Assembly: GCA_013178155.1 (NCBI GenBank)
Contig: JABLXH010000043.1
Coordinates: 1-39,630 of the forward strand
Source: Armatimonadota bacterium
GTDB lineage: Bacteria > Armatimonadota > Zipacnadia > Zipacnadales > UBA11051
Direction of reading: 5' to 3'
DNA: 39,630 nucleotides
Shown: one piece after another, positions 23,501-32,018 of the stretch
Layout of the letters: every line of letters begins with the position of its first letter
Numbering within the stretch: the stretch's first letter is position 1
Position numbers and translations under genes: made by a program
Notes under the pieces: generated by a model
Database searches by the model: none
What the model was told of the DNA's origin: nothing
Seen by the model: only the letters and a program-made list of their open reading frames with translations

Positions 23501-25428
23501 CCGGTCTGGGCAAGCACCTGCGTTTCCTGTCCGCCCACGACCTGATCAATCCCAAGGTGTTCAATGCCCGCGAGGCGCCCATCGCGCTGTACGTGGGGGG
23601 AGAGGCTTACTACCAGACCGTCAGCCGGTCAGGGGATGGCGACGAGGCGCTGATCCGGTGGCTGCGCAATGGCGGCACCCTCGTTTCGCTGGCCGACGGG
23701 CCTTTCCCGTTCTATTACAACGAAGCTGACAAGCCGGTGGTCAGCGCTCCCCGGTTCGGCCTGCCCATCTCCGGCAGCGGGATTGAGGAGCGGCTGGACA
23801 CCCTTGACGTGGCCCCGGTTACCGGCTGGGAGAAGCCGCCCGCGGGCCTGCGCCTCACCTTCGAGGTAGGCCAGAAGAAGGAGGTGCTGGAAGGCCTGCC
23901 GGCTCGGATCCCCTGGGACCCTGAGGCCGATCAGCGCTGGCGCCCCATCTTCAACGTGGTGTCCGGCCAGGACACCTACACTCCGCTGGTCACTCTCCGC
24001 GACCAGGAGGGGCGCAGCTACGGCGAGGGCGCGGCCATGATTGAGTACCATGCTGGCGACCTCGCCGGCGCCCGCGTCGTCTACGTCTGGAGCAGCCTGC
24101 GCCGCAGCCGGGAGCATCAGCGGTCTATCCTCACCAGTCTGCTGCGCTACCTGCTGACCCACACGCAAAGGCCGCTGGGTGAGTACGTCTGCCCGCGGGT
24201 CTCTGCACCGCCCGTGATTGACGGGGCCGTTGACGACACCGTGTGGCGGAGCGCTCCGCCGACCGAGGTGTTCACGCGCTTCGACGCGGAGGCGGCCGAC
24301 GCCGCGCTGCTGCGCACCACCGCCCGGTTGGCCTGGGATGACGACTATCTTTACGTGGCCTTCGAGTGTGAGGACCCTGACGTGTGGTCTGACCTGACCG
24401 ACCGTGACGCGAACCTGTGGGAAGGCGAAGTGGTTGAGGTCTACCTGGACCCGGATGGTGACGGCGAACAGTACTTTGAGTTTGAGGTGAACCCGCGCAA
24501 TGCCGTGATAGACCTTCGCATCCCGCGTAGCGTCCAGGGCGCCCCGCAGGATGTCGAGGCCGCGCGGCAGTGGGATGCGGTGGGCCTCCGGTCGGCCGTG
24601 CGCGTAGAGGGAACGCTCGACGACCGCGACGACCGAGATCGCGGATGGAGCACGGAGTTGGCCGTACCCTTCGCCACGCTGGCTGACAGCGCTTCGGCAC
24701 GCCCCAGGCTGGGCGATGTGTGGCGGATGCAGCTCTTCCGCATTGACCGCAGCAAGTCATTACCTCACCCGCAGTTCCTGGCCTGGTCGGCCACCGATGC
24801 CTTCCACAATCCGACCCGCTTCGGCCGTCTGAGCTTCGCCGGGAACCCCTATGCCGATGACTTCAGTGCCTACGCCAACGGGAGCACTCCCGGCGGGCAT
24901 TGGGCGGCAGGCAGTGGTGACTGGCGGGTCGTGGATGGAGCACTCGTGGGGACCAACTCCGGGGGCGACGGCTGGGCCCCCTCCGGCATCTGCTTCGGCC
25001 GCCCCGACTGGACTGACTACCGGCTCCGGCTGCGCTTTCAGGTCCGGCAACGCGGCGGCGACCACCGCGACGGCCCCTGGATTGGAGTGCGCTACGCCGA
25101 TTCCACGCACTGCTACTCCCTCAACCTGGGGAGTGTCGCCCAACTGGTGAAGGTCTCTGGCGCGGTCTCCAGCAATGACACCAGCAGTCTGGCCCAGGCG
25201 CCGTGGGCCAACGACACGGCGTGGCACGACCTGGCGGTGACGGTGCGCGGTAGCCGGGTTGCCGTCGAACTCGACGGGCAGCCCCTGCTGTCGGCCACAG
25301 ACGACAACTACCTGGGTGTGGGACCCCTGCGGTCGGGCAGCATCTGTCTGTCCGCCCGCAAGTGGACGGGCTCACCAGGCGACACCTTAGTGGCCTTTGA
25401 CGACGTGCAGGTCGAGCGGCTGGACTGA
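20587..25428 (+). CDS. Very large secreted multidomain carbohydrate-active-like protein with CBM9-type and LamG-like C-terminal domains
   Basis: The product has 1613 residues. An N-terminal signal sequence (MGRWLVAMAGLLMAC then AAVVAQ) could be cut after AVVA, or LMAC could act as a lipobox. Residues about 25-700 are rich in Trp and Tyr with helical repeats (DNNEMDDLDSSFF, CANEIWVYN), suggestive of an alpha/alpha-toroid glycosidase-like region, family not recognised. Residues about 948-1050 resemble a glutamine-amidotransferase/ThuA-like Rossmann domain (ALYVGGEAYYQ, IRWLRNGGTLVSL). Residues about 1200-1418 look like a CBM9-type domain (PPVIDGAVDDTVW, DDYLYVAFECEDPDVW, EVYLDPDGDGEQYFEFEVNP). 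The last 195 residues form a ConA/LamG-like sandwich (DDFSAYANGS, VRGSRVAVELDGQPL). The start has GGAGG 7 bases upstream. The next two genes lie close behind. Confidence 0.8.
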   Translation: MGRWLVAMAGLLMACAAVVAQEVSNGQVTVAAAGQPGNFTGLALRSADGDLATVKLSSNGLMIAQRATVTGTTLRLSGLNCDPTPLLGPRSYVEVELLPDSPYPEVRFALDIRAFDPVAWEKRVGTVPFHFLVCSLPGAEVFHQRGWAIGTPVVDQYIQMQAEGPGKTIVSDWSRDWMYAPPIGAYPTAIAGLWNPSQRRYVGYDFHGARLTDHTEKDFGTTYCWQQGDDREFFCLTWPFGKGYNGLRYPETPVRCGTHFRLLWSRDMGPDDDPNQFVQQFIWDTYGELLPDVERMNDLSWLPANYRPTGFGKPGPMGNTVSNTGPDGQRWWQPNVHIAGGVSYFSPVDYYYDSGDSASQARLGRECRQLIDLGKWMDVAGDRCFFWQTPLDGGGAAMFGPGVETFRHVSGWGAGLALLDYCRNEPEGAADVLPYVDGVLRWTKHILYTRNCYPDVPAAQFAWSATPGVTFCLKYYYAYRDDPQRRELAQLAYKLARSLTYRYLAIWPCDNNEMDDLDSSFFMEPNAGLPWLGCACANEIWVYNIAMLYEYVATGDPIMGHYLRGMLERYHELFQDQYYPSVQEYGGAFTERLGLYKECAQGVGSRATFGGLWGGFEQLIWPLGSARVRVVCGERAAMAFNRDGRHTDIADYQYGGDGSCSFRLVPGGLQADAATPMDVTVTFPFFRLAGKAVSIERDGQSERLPPERITTYASEPSTITLHGLRLGDTVHLGDAAGEAPVLSCAIAKLRALPGEEESFVARGDFRLLNLSRGAFAGISRDWNDIGSYAGYEPGLKSYYGVPFLLLDPELTGGPVRVPRQGIAYGEKPHHLFLLLGRVSEGSRVVLYRNDGTAERVDATAAVPATRGWPPVLEWHLDLLAIENGGRPIASIAPVGCDIFAVTSLDRPTPNLPAILQVLNARRAEVIAHREAVKDLAELAPLFEANSGRIAILPFPGTGNPRVNPVVGMLKEAGLGKHLRFLSAHDLINPKVFNAREAPIALYVGGEAYYQTVSRSGDGDEALIRWLRNGGTLVSLADGPFPFYYNEADKPVVSAPRFGLPISGSGIEERLDTLDVAPVTGWEKPPAGLRLTFEVGQKKEVLEGLPARIPWDPEADQRWRPIFNVVSGQDTYTPLVTLRDQEGRSYGEGAAMIEYHAGDLAGARVVYVWSSLRRSREHQRSILTSLLRYLLTHTQRPLGEYVCPRVSAPPVIDGAVDDTVWRSAPPTEVFTRFDAEAADAALLRTTARLAWDDDYLYVAFECEDPDVWSDLTDRDANLWEGEVVEVYLDPDGDGEQYFEFEVNPRNAVIDLRIPRSVQGAPQDVEAARQWDAVGLRSAVRVEGTLDDRDDRDRGWSTELAVPFATLADSASARPRLGDVWRMQLFRIDRSKSLPHPQFLAWSATDAFHNPTRFGRLSFAGNPYADDFSAYANGSTPGGHWAAGSGDWRVVDGALVGTNSGGDGWAPSGICFGRPDWTDYRLRLRFQVRQRGGDHRDGPWIGVRYADSTHCYSLNLGSVAQLVKVSGAVSSNDTSSLAQAPWANDTAWHDLAVTVRGSRVAVELDGQPLLSATDDNYLGVGPLRSGSICLSARKWTGSPGDTLVAFDDVQVERLD

Positions 25429-25449
25429 GTGCAGGAAGGGGCCTCTCAG

Positions 25450-27705
25450 ATGATGCGTGCTTTCAGGTCTGGCGCCATTCTCCTCGTGCTGGTCACGGCC
25501 CCGGTGGCGCAAGCCCAGGAGCCCATCGAGATCGGCTCGCGGCTGGAGTTGCTCGTAGATGACTACCTCATCGCGTCCATGTCAGGCGGCGCGCACCTGC
25601 AGCTCCATCAGCCCACTCGCCGGGAGGTCGTATTCCGCACCGATGCCCCCTGGGAAGGCAACGCGTCGGCATATCAGTCAATCGTCAAGGATGGAGACCT
25701 GTACCGGATCTACTACCGCAGTCTGCACTACCAGCATGGCGGCGGGCCGGCCGAGGCGCTCGCCGACCATCCCTGGTATCTCTGCGTGGCCGAGAGTCGG
25801 GACGGGATCCACTGGGAACGGCCCGAGGTAGGGCTCTTTGAGTTCGGCGGCTCCAGGGCGAACAACATCGTGATGACACCCGAGTCGGTGGCGGAGATCG
25901 GGGGCGATCCGGCCCATAGCGCCACCTTCCTCGATACCAACCCCGCTTGTCCGCCGGCGGAGCGCTACAAGACCATCATCCTGGGATCGAAGCCACAGAC
26001 CGGGCTCTATGTTCTGGTTTCGCCTGATGGTTACCGCTGGTCCGTCAAGAGCACCACGCCCTGCGTCACCGAAGGGGCCTTCGACTCGCAGAACCTGGCC
26101 TTTTGGGACCCCACCATCGGTGCCTATCGCGAGTATCACCGAGGTTTCCGCGACGACATCCGTGACATCATGACGGCGGTCTCGCCGGACATCACGCAGT
26201 TCCCGGCGCCGCAATGGCTTGCCTACCCCGAAGCCCCTACCGAGCACCTCTACACCAATCAGATTGGGCCCTATTACCGCGCGCCACACATCCTGATGGG
26301 CTTTCCGATGCGCTACACCGACCGCGGCTGGTCGCTGCCCGTGCTGGACTGGCCGGGCCTGGAGGAGCGCCTGGCGCGGGCGAGGCACAGCCGCCGCTTT
26401 GGCACCGCGGTCACTGATGCGGTTTTCATGACCAGCCGGGACGGCGTGACCTTTCGGCGCTGGCCAGAAGCCTTCATCCGTCCCGGACCGCGCCGGGAAG
26501 GCAGTTGGGTCTATGGCGACAACTTCGTCTTTTGGGGCATGATCGAGACCGCTTCGGACCTCGGCGACGCCCCCAACGAGATCTCGCTCTACGCCACCGA
26601 ACACTACTGGGAGGGTGTCTACACCGAGTTCCGACGCTACACGCTCCGGGTAGACGGTTTCGTCTCGGCGACCGCGCCGCGCTCGGGCGGCGAGCTGGTG
26701 ACGAAGCCGCTGGTCTTTTCCGGCGGCAGCCTGGCTCTCAATCTGGCGACGTCCGGCGCCGGAGGTGTCGAGGTCGAGGTCCAGGAGGCAGACGGGACCC
26801 CGATTCCCGGCTACGAGCTGCAGGATTGCCCCGAGATACGTGCGGACTCCCTGGCCCACATCGTGCGCTGGGAGGGTGGGGGAGACCTGCGGCCTCTCAC
26901 CGGTAAGCCCGTGCGGCTGCGGTTCGTACTGCGCGACGCCGATCTGTATGCCTTCCAGTTCGTGCCCTACCAGCCGGACCCCGAGGTGCCGACCGAAGTC
27001 GCGGTCAGCATCCTGCCGCCTCGTAACCCCGACCGCGGCCCGTTTGTGATTATGGAGGATGACTTCAGCCGGGTACAGGCGGGCACGAGTCCCACCGGGG
27101 ATGACCTGGACCCGACGGCTGCCGCGCCGGGCGCGAGTGGCTGGCGCATCGCGGAGGGTGAGCCGGACCGGGTTCAGGTGCTCAACGATGATCCGCCGGG
27201 CAGCGGACGTGCCGGGGCCAACGCGTACCTGCGGCTGGAACGCCGCGATGAGAGTATGGAGCAGGGCGGATTGGCCTGGATTGCTCTGTCGCCCCAGGAC
27301 ATCGCCGATAGCGACCGGGGCCTCATCGAGGTATGGGCCCGCATCTGGGTGCCGTCCACCAACCAGAGCCGCGTCGAGATTGACGGCTATGGAGACGAGC
27401 CCGGAGAGTGGCAGCAGAGGGCCTTCCATGTGCGCATTGCCGGCAATGGCGCCGTCAGCTACTATCGTGCCGAGGAGAACGTCATCCCCGGCCTGCGCTG
27501 TCCTCCGGACTCCTGGCAGGACGTGCACCTACTGGCCCACCTGGCGACCGGTACCTTCGACCTGACCGTCGATGGGCAGACGGTGACGGGGCTTCCCTTT
27601 GCCACGGACGGCGTCCATCGTGTGCGCTGTCTGACCATCGGGCCGAACTCGGGCAGCACCGCCCTGCTGGTCGATTCCATCCGGGTTTCAGCCACACCCA
27701 GGTAA
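25450..27705 (+). CDS. Secreted five-bladed beta-propeller glycosidase-like protein (GH32/GH43-like) with C-terminal sandwich domain
   Basis: The product has 751 residues. A signal peptide ends AQA before QEPIEIG. The mature protein opens with LELLVDDYLIASMSG, a start seen in many planctomycete and Armatimonadota propeller proteins annotated as glycosyl hydrolase-like, and propeller repeats of the ESRDGIHWERPEVG and SPDGYRWSVK type follow. Catalytic residues cannot be assigned with certainty. From about residue 530 a second region (EDDFSRVQAG, ending LLVDSIRVSA) looks like a LamG/ConA-type sandwich. The ATG at 25450 follows AGGAAGGGG; a GTG at 25429, immediately after the upstream stop, would add seven residues before the signal peptide. 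It is the second gene of the secreted-protein operon. Confidence 0.75.
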   Translation: MMRAFRSGAILLVLVTAPVAQAQEPIEIGSRLELLVDDYLIASMSGGAHLQLHQPTRREVVFRTDAPWEGNASAYQSIVKDGDLYRIYYRSLHYQHGGGPAEALADHPWYLCVAESRDGIHWERPEVGLFEFGGSRANNIVMTPESVAEIGGDPAHSATFLDTNPACPPAERYKTIILGSKPQTGLYVLVSPDGYRWSVKSTTPCVTEGAFDSQNLAFWDPTIGAYREYHRGFRDDIRDIMTAVSPDITQFPAPQWLAYPEAPTEHLYTNQIGPYYRAPHILMGFPMRYTDRGWSLPVLDWPGLEERLARARHSRRFGTAVTDAVFMTSRDGVTFRRWPEAFIRPGPRREGSWVYGDNFVFWGMIETASDLGDAPNEISLYATEHYWEGVYTEFRRYTLRVDGFVSATAPRSGGELVTKPLVFSGGSLALNLATSGAGGVEVEVQEADGTPIPGYELQDCPEIRADSLAHIVRWEGGGDLRPLTGKPVRLRFVLRDADLYAFQFVPYQPDPEVPTEVAVSILPPRNPDRGPFVIMEDDFSRVQAGTSPTGDDLDPTAAAPGASGWRIAEGEPDRVQVLNDDPPGSGRAGANAYLRLERRDESMEQGGLAWIALSPQDIADSDRGLIEVWARIWVPSTNQSRVEIDGYGDEPGEWQQRAFHVRIAGNGAVSYYRAEENVIPGLRCPPDSWQDVHLLAHLATGTFDLTVDGQTVTGLPFATDGVHRVRCLTIGPNSGSTALLVDSIRVSATPR

Positions 27706-27724
27706 TTGCAGGGAGCATCACACC

Positions 27725-29977
27725 ATGCGGCACGTAGCGCTCTGCTGCGTCCTGCTTCCGGCAGTGATCGCCGGAGCGCCAGCCGACAACCTGGCCCGTG
27801 ACAGCGCCTACAGCGCCTTCATCTCGGGCTATGTCTACCGCGGCCAGGTCATCCCCGGCACCAACACTCCGGCCACGACCGAGGGGTACATGGATGCCCC
27901 GCCCTGGCAGGGACTGCCGTTTGCGCTGGTGGATGGCAGGCGCGACGGCGAGGCCGTTGTCTCCTGGTTCTGGTCGGCCATGAGCAAACGCATCCGGGTG
28001 GTGTTCGACCTGCGACGGGAGTGTCAGCTCTCAGCCGTGCGGCTTTGGCCCCCGGCGGAAGGTGATTGGACCTTCGACGCGGCCTCCGCGCGGCTGTCCG
28101 TGTCACGGGAGCGCCTGGCACAGGCCGAGGCTCTTGCTCTCCATCCCGAGGAGGGTGGCATGGTCTGGACCGGCGACCCGATGGTGGCGCGGTTTGTGGA
28201 GATCACATGCGTCAGCAGCGCCCCACAGATCGCCCTCGCCGAAGTCGAGCTGCAGGGAACACCGATTGCAGAAGTCGCCGCGGATGCTCCGCCACCCGGC
28301 CTGATACCCGTTCCGGCACGAGACCTCGATGCGCTCATTGCGTTGCCCGAGATGCCCGCGGGCTACGCCAACGCGGCGGCGCGGTCGGGGACGAGAGTCA
28401 CTGTCACCTCCGAGCACTACGATGACCAGACGGGGAAGCTGGTGGCTGACGATTGCGCCGCCCGAAGCGACCCTACCGGCCGCGCCCTGGTGGACGGCGA
28501 CCGCGCAACGACCGTAAGTTCCTTTGGCGGCTGGTATGCCGCCAAACGGCTGACGGTGGAGATGGACCTGGGCGGAGGCTTCGACCTGGACCGCGTGGTC
28601 GTCTGGTCAGCAGGGCATGGGACCTCACGCTCCTTCATCAACAGCTTCAGTCTCTGGGTGCAGGCCGGCGAAGGCGCGCCGTGGATGCCGCTGGGCGACA
28701 CCTGGAACCCGCTGCTGCCCGGTGAGATCCCGGCGGCTACTTACCCGCTGGTCTCACCGCCGGTCGGACGCCCGGCCACGGCCCTGCGGCTGCAACTCAA
28801 CGGCGTGGCCCAAAGCGCCGACATGATGCAGGTGGCCGAGATCGAGGTGTGGGGCAAGCCCGCTGAAAAGCCCATCGCCCCCCGACCGTGGCGGGTCAGG
28901 GAGGCGGTGCCGGACATCGCTCGCGTGGCCATTGGTGAACTGTCACCCGCGCTGGACTGGATCACGCGTGACCGGATCCGCGCCCTCTATGGCTACGCCG
29001 GACAGTGGCGCGATAGCCAACTCCTGGAGCAGGTCGTGGCAGCCGGCTTCAACACCTTCATCGTGCACACGATGGGCGCGTCTCACAGTGAGGAGGGCTG
29101 GCCGGAGGAGGCGCAACGTTGGGCCGGGGTGCAGCGTGAGCGCAACCTGCGGGTCATCATCAGTTGGCCCTTTGGCAGCGACGAGCGCTACGGCAACACG
29201 CAGTTCGGCGCCTACCAACCCGGGGGACCCAACTTGTGGACGCGGACGCCGTGCCCGCTGTCAAGGGAGTACTGGGACCGGGTGATCGGGGAGAGAGCTG
29301 CCATCGCGGCGCAGGCTGGCCTGACCGGCCTGGTCGTGGACATGGAGATGTACGGCGCTGATTCCACCCGCTACGCGGGGCCGTGCTACTGTGATAGCTG
29401 CTGGCGCAGTTTCGTGGTTGAGCGCCTGGAGGGTGTGATGCCGGAGGATGTCCCCCTCGCTGTCCGCCCGGCCTGGGCGGCAGCCAACGGTCTGGCGGCT
29501 GACTATGCCCGATGGCAGGAGCTGGCGGTGATGGACATCCTGCGCCGCATAGAGCAGCGCGTCCACGCCGTGGTTCCGGGCTTTCTGCTGGGCAACCTGC
29601 TGGACCCGGAGTCGCTGCCCGGGCTGGCCCGCGGCCTGGGGACGCCAGCCATGCCGGCGCTGATCTTCTCTGAACTGGAATACGGGGGTGACGTGACTAC
29701 CGTGCCCGCCCGGGTGGTCAGGTTGCGGGAGGAGGGCTACCCGGCGCTGTATGTGACCGGGTTGGCGGTGAAGTCCGTGACGCCGCCGCAGCTTCCGGAG
29801 GTGGTGGCGCAGTGCGCCCCGGTCAGCGCCGGGTACTGGCTCTGGAGCAGTGCGGCGTTCTCCCCGGACGCCACGGCCGACTACCAGCACGCGCCAGGCT
29901 ACAGCCACGATGACTACTGGGATGCGTTCAACAGGGCCAATCGGCACCTGACGGCCGCGCTGGCGGGGAAGCAGTAG
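27725..29977 (+). CDS. Secreted protein with two discoidin-like domains and a TIM-barrel-like putative glycosidase domain
   Basis: The product has 750 residues. A signal peptide (MRHVALCCVLLPAVIAGAPA) is followed by two regions of about 150 residues each, residues about 25-180 and 225-380, which resemble F5/8 type C (CBM32-like) sandwiches: IRVVFDLRRECQLSAVRLWP and LTVEMDLGGGFDLDRVVVWS align in pattern. Residues about 400-745 look like a TIM-barrel: AAGFNTFIVHT, LRVIISWPFG, and GLVVDMEMYG followed by CYCDSC. This combination of an acidic strand end and a CxCxxC cluster resembles GH42-like and related putative glycosidases, and the Glu in DMEMYG is a catalytic candidate. The ATG has GGGAG about 9 bases upstream. 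It is the last gene of the secreted operon. Confidence 0.75.
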   Translation: MRHVALCCVLLPAVIAGAPADNLARDSAYSAFISGYVYRGQVIPGTNTPATTEGYMDAPPWQGLPFALVDGRRDGEAVVSWFWSAMSKRIRVVFDLRRECQLSAVRLWPPAEGDWTFDAASARLSVSRERLAQAEALALHPEEGGMVWTGDPMVARFVEITCVSSAPQIALAEVELQGTPIAEVAADAPPPGLIPVPARDLDALIALPEMPAGYANAAARSGTRVTVTSEHYDDQTGKLVADDCAARSDPTGRALVDGDRATTVSSFGGWYAAKRLTVEMDLGGGFDLDRVVVWSAGHGTSRSFINSFSLWVQAGEGAPWMPLGDTWNPLLPGEIPAATYPLVSPPVGRPATALRLQLNGVAQSADMMQVAEIEVWGKPAEKPIAPRPWRVREAVPDIARVAIGELSPALDWITRDRIRALYGYAGQWRDSQLLEQVVAAGFNTFIVHTMGASHSEEGWPEEAQRWAGVQRERNLRVIISWPFGSDERYGNTQFGAYQPGGPNLWTRTPCPLSREYWDRVIGERAAIAAQAGLTGLVVDMEMYGADSTRYAGPCYCDSCWRSFVVERLEGVMPEDVPLAVRPAWAAANGLAADYARWQELAVMDILRRIEQRVHAVVPGFLLGNLLDPESLPGLARGLGTPAMPALIFSELEYGGDVTTVPARVVRLREEGYPALYVTGLAVKSVTPPQLPEVVAQCAPVSAGYWLWSSAAFSPDATADYQHAPGYSHDDYWDAFNRANRHLTAALAGKQ

Positions 29978-29985
29978 AGCCCTGA

Positions 29986-30033
29986 GCACCCGCTTACGGC
30001 GCACTCGTTAGAGCAGGCAAATGTGGCGGGTGC
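29986..30033. terminator. Inverted repeat between convergent genes, possible terminator
   Basis: GCACCCGC (29986-29993) pairs with GCGGGTGC (30026-30033) across a 32-base loop. It lies in the 96-base gap between the convergent secreted-protein operon and phosphodiesterase gene. There is no T-tract, so the role is uncertain. Confidence 0.25.
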
Positions 30034-30073
30034 CCGGCTCCCGGCGATAGCACCGAGAGCGTCCTGCCGGGTC

Positions 30074-31726
30074 TCAAAGGTACCCGAGCCGCGACAGCCG
30101 CTGCTCAATGGTTGCCAGTTCTTCGCGTGTGTAGCGGGCAGCCGTGAGACCCGCGCCGCGCTGTCGCGGCCCCTGGATACCGTCGCCACGTGGCGCGAGG
30201 ATTTCGCCCAGCACGCGCCCCTCGCAGGCATCCGGTACAGGCAGGTCCAGCAGCGAAAGGAACGTGGGCGCCAGGTCCATCAGCGTTCCGGCGACGGGCT
30301 TCTCTCGATGGCGGATGCTCGGCCCAGAAGCCAGGAACGCCCCGTAGGGCCGGTGCATGCCCCCGGCAGGGCCCGCGGGCGGCAGGTCAACAACGATGTC
30401 GCGCTGGCGAAAGCGCGAACGTACGGCGCGGGGCCTGGCCTCAAGGTCGAACTCGATGTGCAGGTCTGCCAGGATGTCCTGGTAAGGTCCGTGAAAGAGG
30501 TCCTGCCGCCGCCAGGCGTTACGAACCAGGGGCTGCCCTGTCTCGGCGTCCTCGCTGGCGACAAAGAGCTCCTGGATATCCAGTTCCAGTTGCTCCCGCT
30601 CCGCGGGCCGGACGGTTCCCTGGGGGTCTCGTCCCACCAGGTTCAGCCAGATCTCACCCGTAGTCAGCGACAAGAAGCTGAAGGCGCGGCTCCGTCCGAA
30701 GTCAATCGTGGCCAGATGGGAGTCCGTAAAGCCCACGGCCCAGTCATCCGGCCCCAACGGACGAAGACGGCGGCGCAGTGCCCAGGGCAGGACGGCGCTC
30801 ACCTGGCTACGCAGTCGAGCCAGTGGTCGCTTACCGCTAGCGGCATTGCCCGGCTTTCGGGCCATGAGCCCCGTGGCCTCCAGCAGTGGCCCGACGCAGC
30901 GGGGAGCCAGCGGCGTGGCGCCCATGCCGTGGTCGGACACGATCAACAGGTTGGCCTCGGCCGGCATGGCGCCCAGGAGCTCGCCCAACGCCCGGTCTAT
31001 GCGGCGGTAGACTGTCAGCAGCGCTTCCGCCATGGTCTTTCGGTGCGGGGCAGGAGCCTCGCGCGCCCCGGTGTGGAAATCCCAGAACAGATGCCCCGCG
31101 ACATCGGCCTCGCGCACGACACCGAAAAAGAGATCAGCCGGCCGCTGGTCCAGCAGGTACCGAAAGAGCCTGAAGGTGTGGTCCACACTCTCTAACACAC
31201 CGCGCAGAGCCTTCTGCGGAGCTGCGCGCGTCAGGTCCACGGGTTCCAGCCAGTACCGGCCCGGAAAGCGCCGGAGAAGACCGCGCCGCAGCGTCTCGGG
31301 GTAGACGAAGCCGGGAGCATGCGGCGAGGGCGCCAGCCAGTCAGCAACCTGGATGCCATTGACAGGCCGTACAGGATAGCTCATCGGCACGCGGGCAGTG
31401 GTGACCGACAGACCGGCGCCGCTGGCCAGCTCCCAGAAGGCCGCCAGCCTGCGGTCGTTAGCCGTGGGCAGACGCAGGCGATACTCGCCGGGCACGCGTT
31501 CCTGGAAGTTGTAGACCCCGTGCGCCCCCGGGTTGGCCCCTGTCGCCATGGTGACCCAGGCGGAGGAGGTCATCTGGTTGGGTGTAGACAGCAGCCTGCC
31601 AGTGACCCCGCGGGCAGCCAGACTGGCGAGCGTCGGCAACTCACCAGCCGCGGACCAGGAGGATAGCAGGCGTGGTTCGAGGCCGTCGATGCCGATAATC
31701 CAAAGCGGGCGACGTGAAGACTTCAC
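30074..31726 (-). CDS. Alkaline-phosphatase-superfamily type I phosphodiesterase/nucleotide pyrophosphatase-like protein
   Basis: The product has 550 residues. The fold is recognised by the metal sites in order: Asp14 in IIGIDGLEP, the likely nucleophile Thr53 in NQMTSSAWVTMATG, DVAGH in the middle, SDHGMG, and a late His in GGMHRP before the LMDLAPTFLSLLDLPVP block. Members hydrolyse phosphodiester, phosphonate or sulfate-like bonds using two zinc ions. There is no signal peptide, so it is probably cytoplasmic. The GTG start at 31726 has GGAG 10 bases upstream. The substrate is unknown; neighbours (a small secreted protein and pseudopilins) do not help. It ends close to the convergent secreted operon. 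Confidence 0.82.
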   Translation of the reverse strand: MKSSRRPLWIIGIDGLEPRLLSSWSAAGELPTLASLAARGVTGRLLSTPNQMTSSAWVTMATGANPGAHGVYNFQERVPGEYRLRLPTANDRRLAAFWELASGAGLSVTTARVPMSYPVRPVNGIQVADWLAPSPHAPGFVYPETLRRGLLRRFPGRYWLEPVDLTRAAPQKALRGVLESVDHTFRLFRYLLDQRPADLFFGVVREADVAGHLFWDFHTGAREAPAPHRKTMAEALLTVYRRIDRALGELLGAMPAEANLLIVSDHGMGATPLAPRCVGPLLEATGLMARKPGNAASGKRPLARLRSQVSAVLPWALRRRLRPLGPDDWAVGFTDSHLATIDFGRSRAFSFLSLTTGEIWLNLVGRDPQGTVRPAEREQLELDIQELFVASEDAETGQPLVRNAWRRQDLFHGPYQDILADLHIEFDLEARPRAVRSRFRQRDIVVDLPPAGPAGGMHRPYGAFLASGPSIRHREKPVAGTLMDLAPTFLSLLDLPVPDACEGRVLGEILAPRGDGIQGPRQRGAGLTAARYTREELATIEQRLSRLGYL

Positions 31727-32018
31727 AGCCGATCATCTCCAGGCACACGCCCCGATTGGGGCGCCCCCGGGACCGTGCCGGCGAGGCCCGGCCCCGGGGA
31801 GGGAAACATGCCCACAACGACAGGGTAAGACCGCTCTCAGTATCACAGACGCTGGTTACAGCACGCCCATCGCCTTTATGACAAGACTGTAATCAACCGA
31901 GGCCGAAGTCCAGCTTGCGCAGTTGGCGAAGCCCAGCCCCGTGCGGCGGCAGCGACGGGCTCTACAGCTTACGCGTTCTTCATCTCGCGGTCTGGCGGCC
32001 CGGCACTGACTGCGGCGC
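31727..32018. other. 292-base intergenic region with one hairpin
   Basis: No gene or RNA was recognised here. A perfect inverted repeat, CGCCCC/GGGGCG with a GATT loop, lies at 31748-31763, about 22 bases before the phosphodiesterase GTG, so it would fall in that gene's leader. It could influence translation or terminate transcription from the small upstream gene, but has no T-tract. Confidence 0.35.

Noticed and set aside
25678-27528. A 616-codon open frame antisense to the propeller-protein gene
   Set aside because: It mirrors the third-position GC bias of the real gene on the opposite strand, has no ribosome binding site, and its translation has no recognisable domain.
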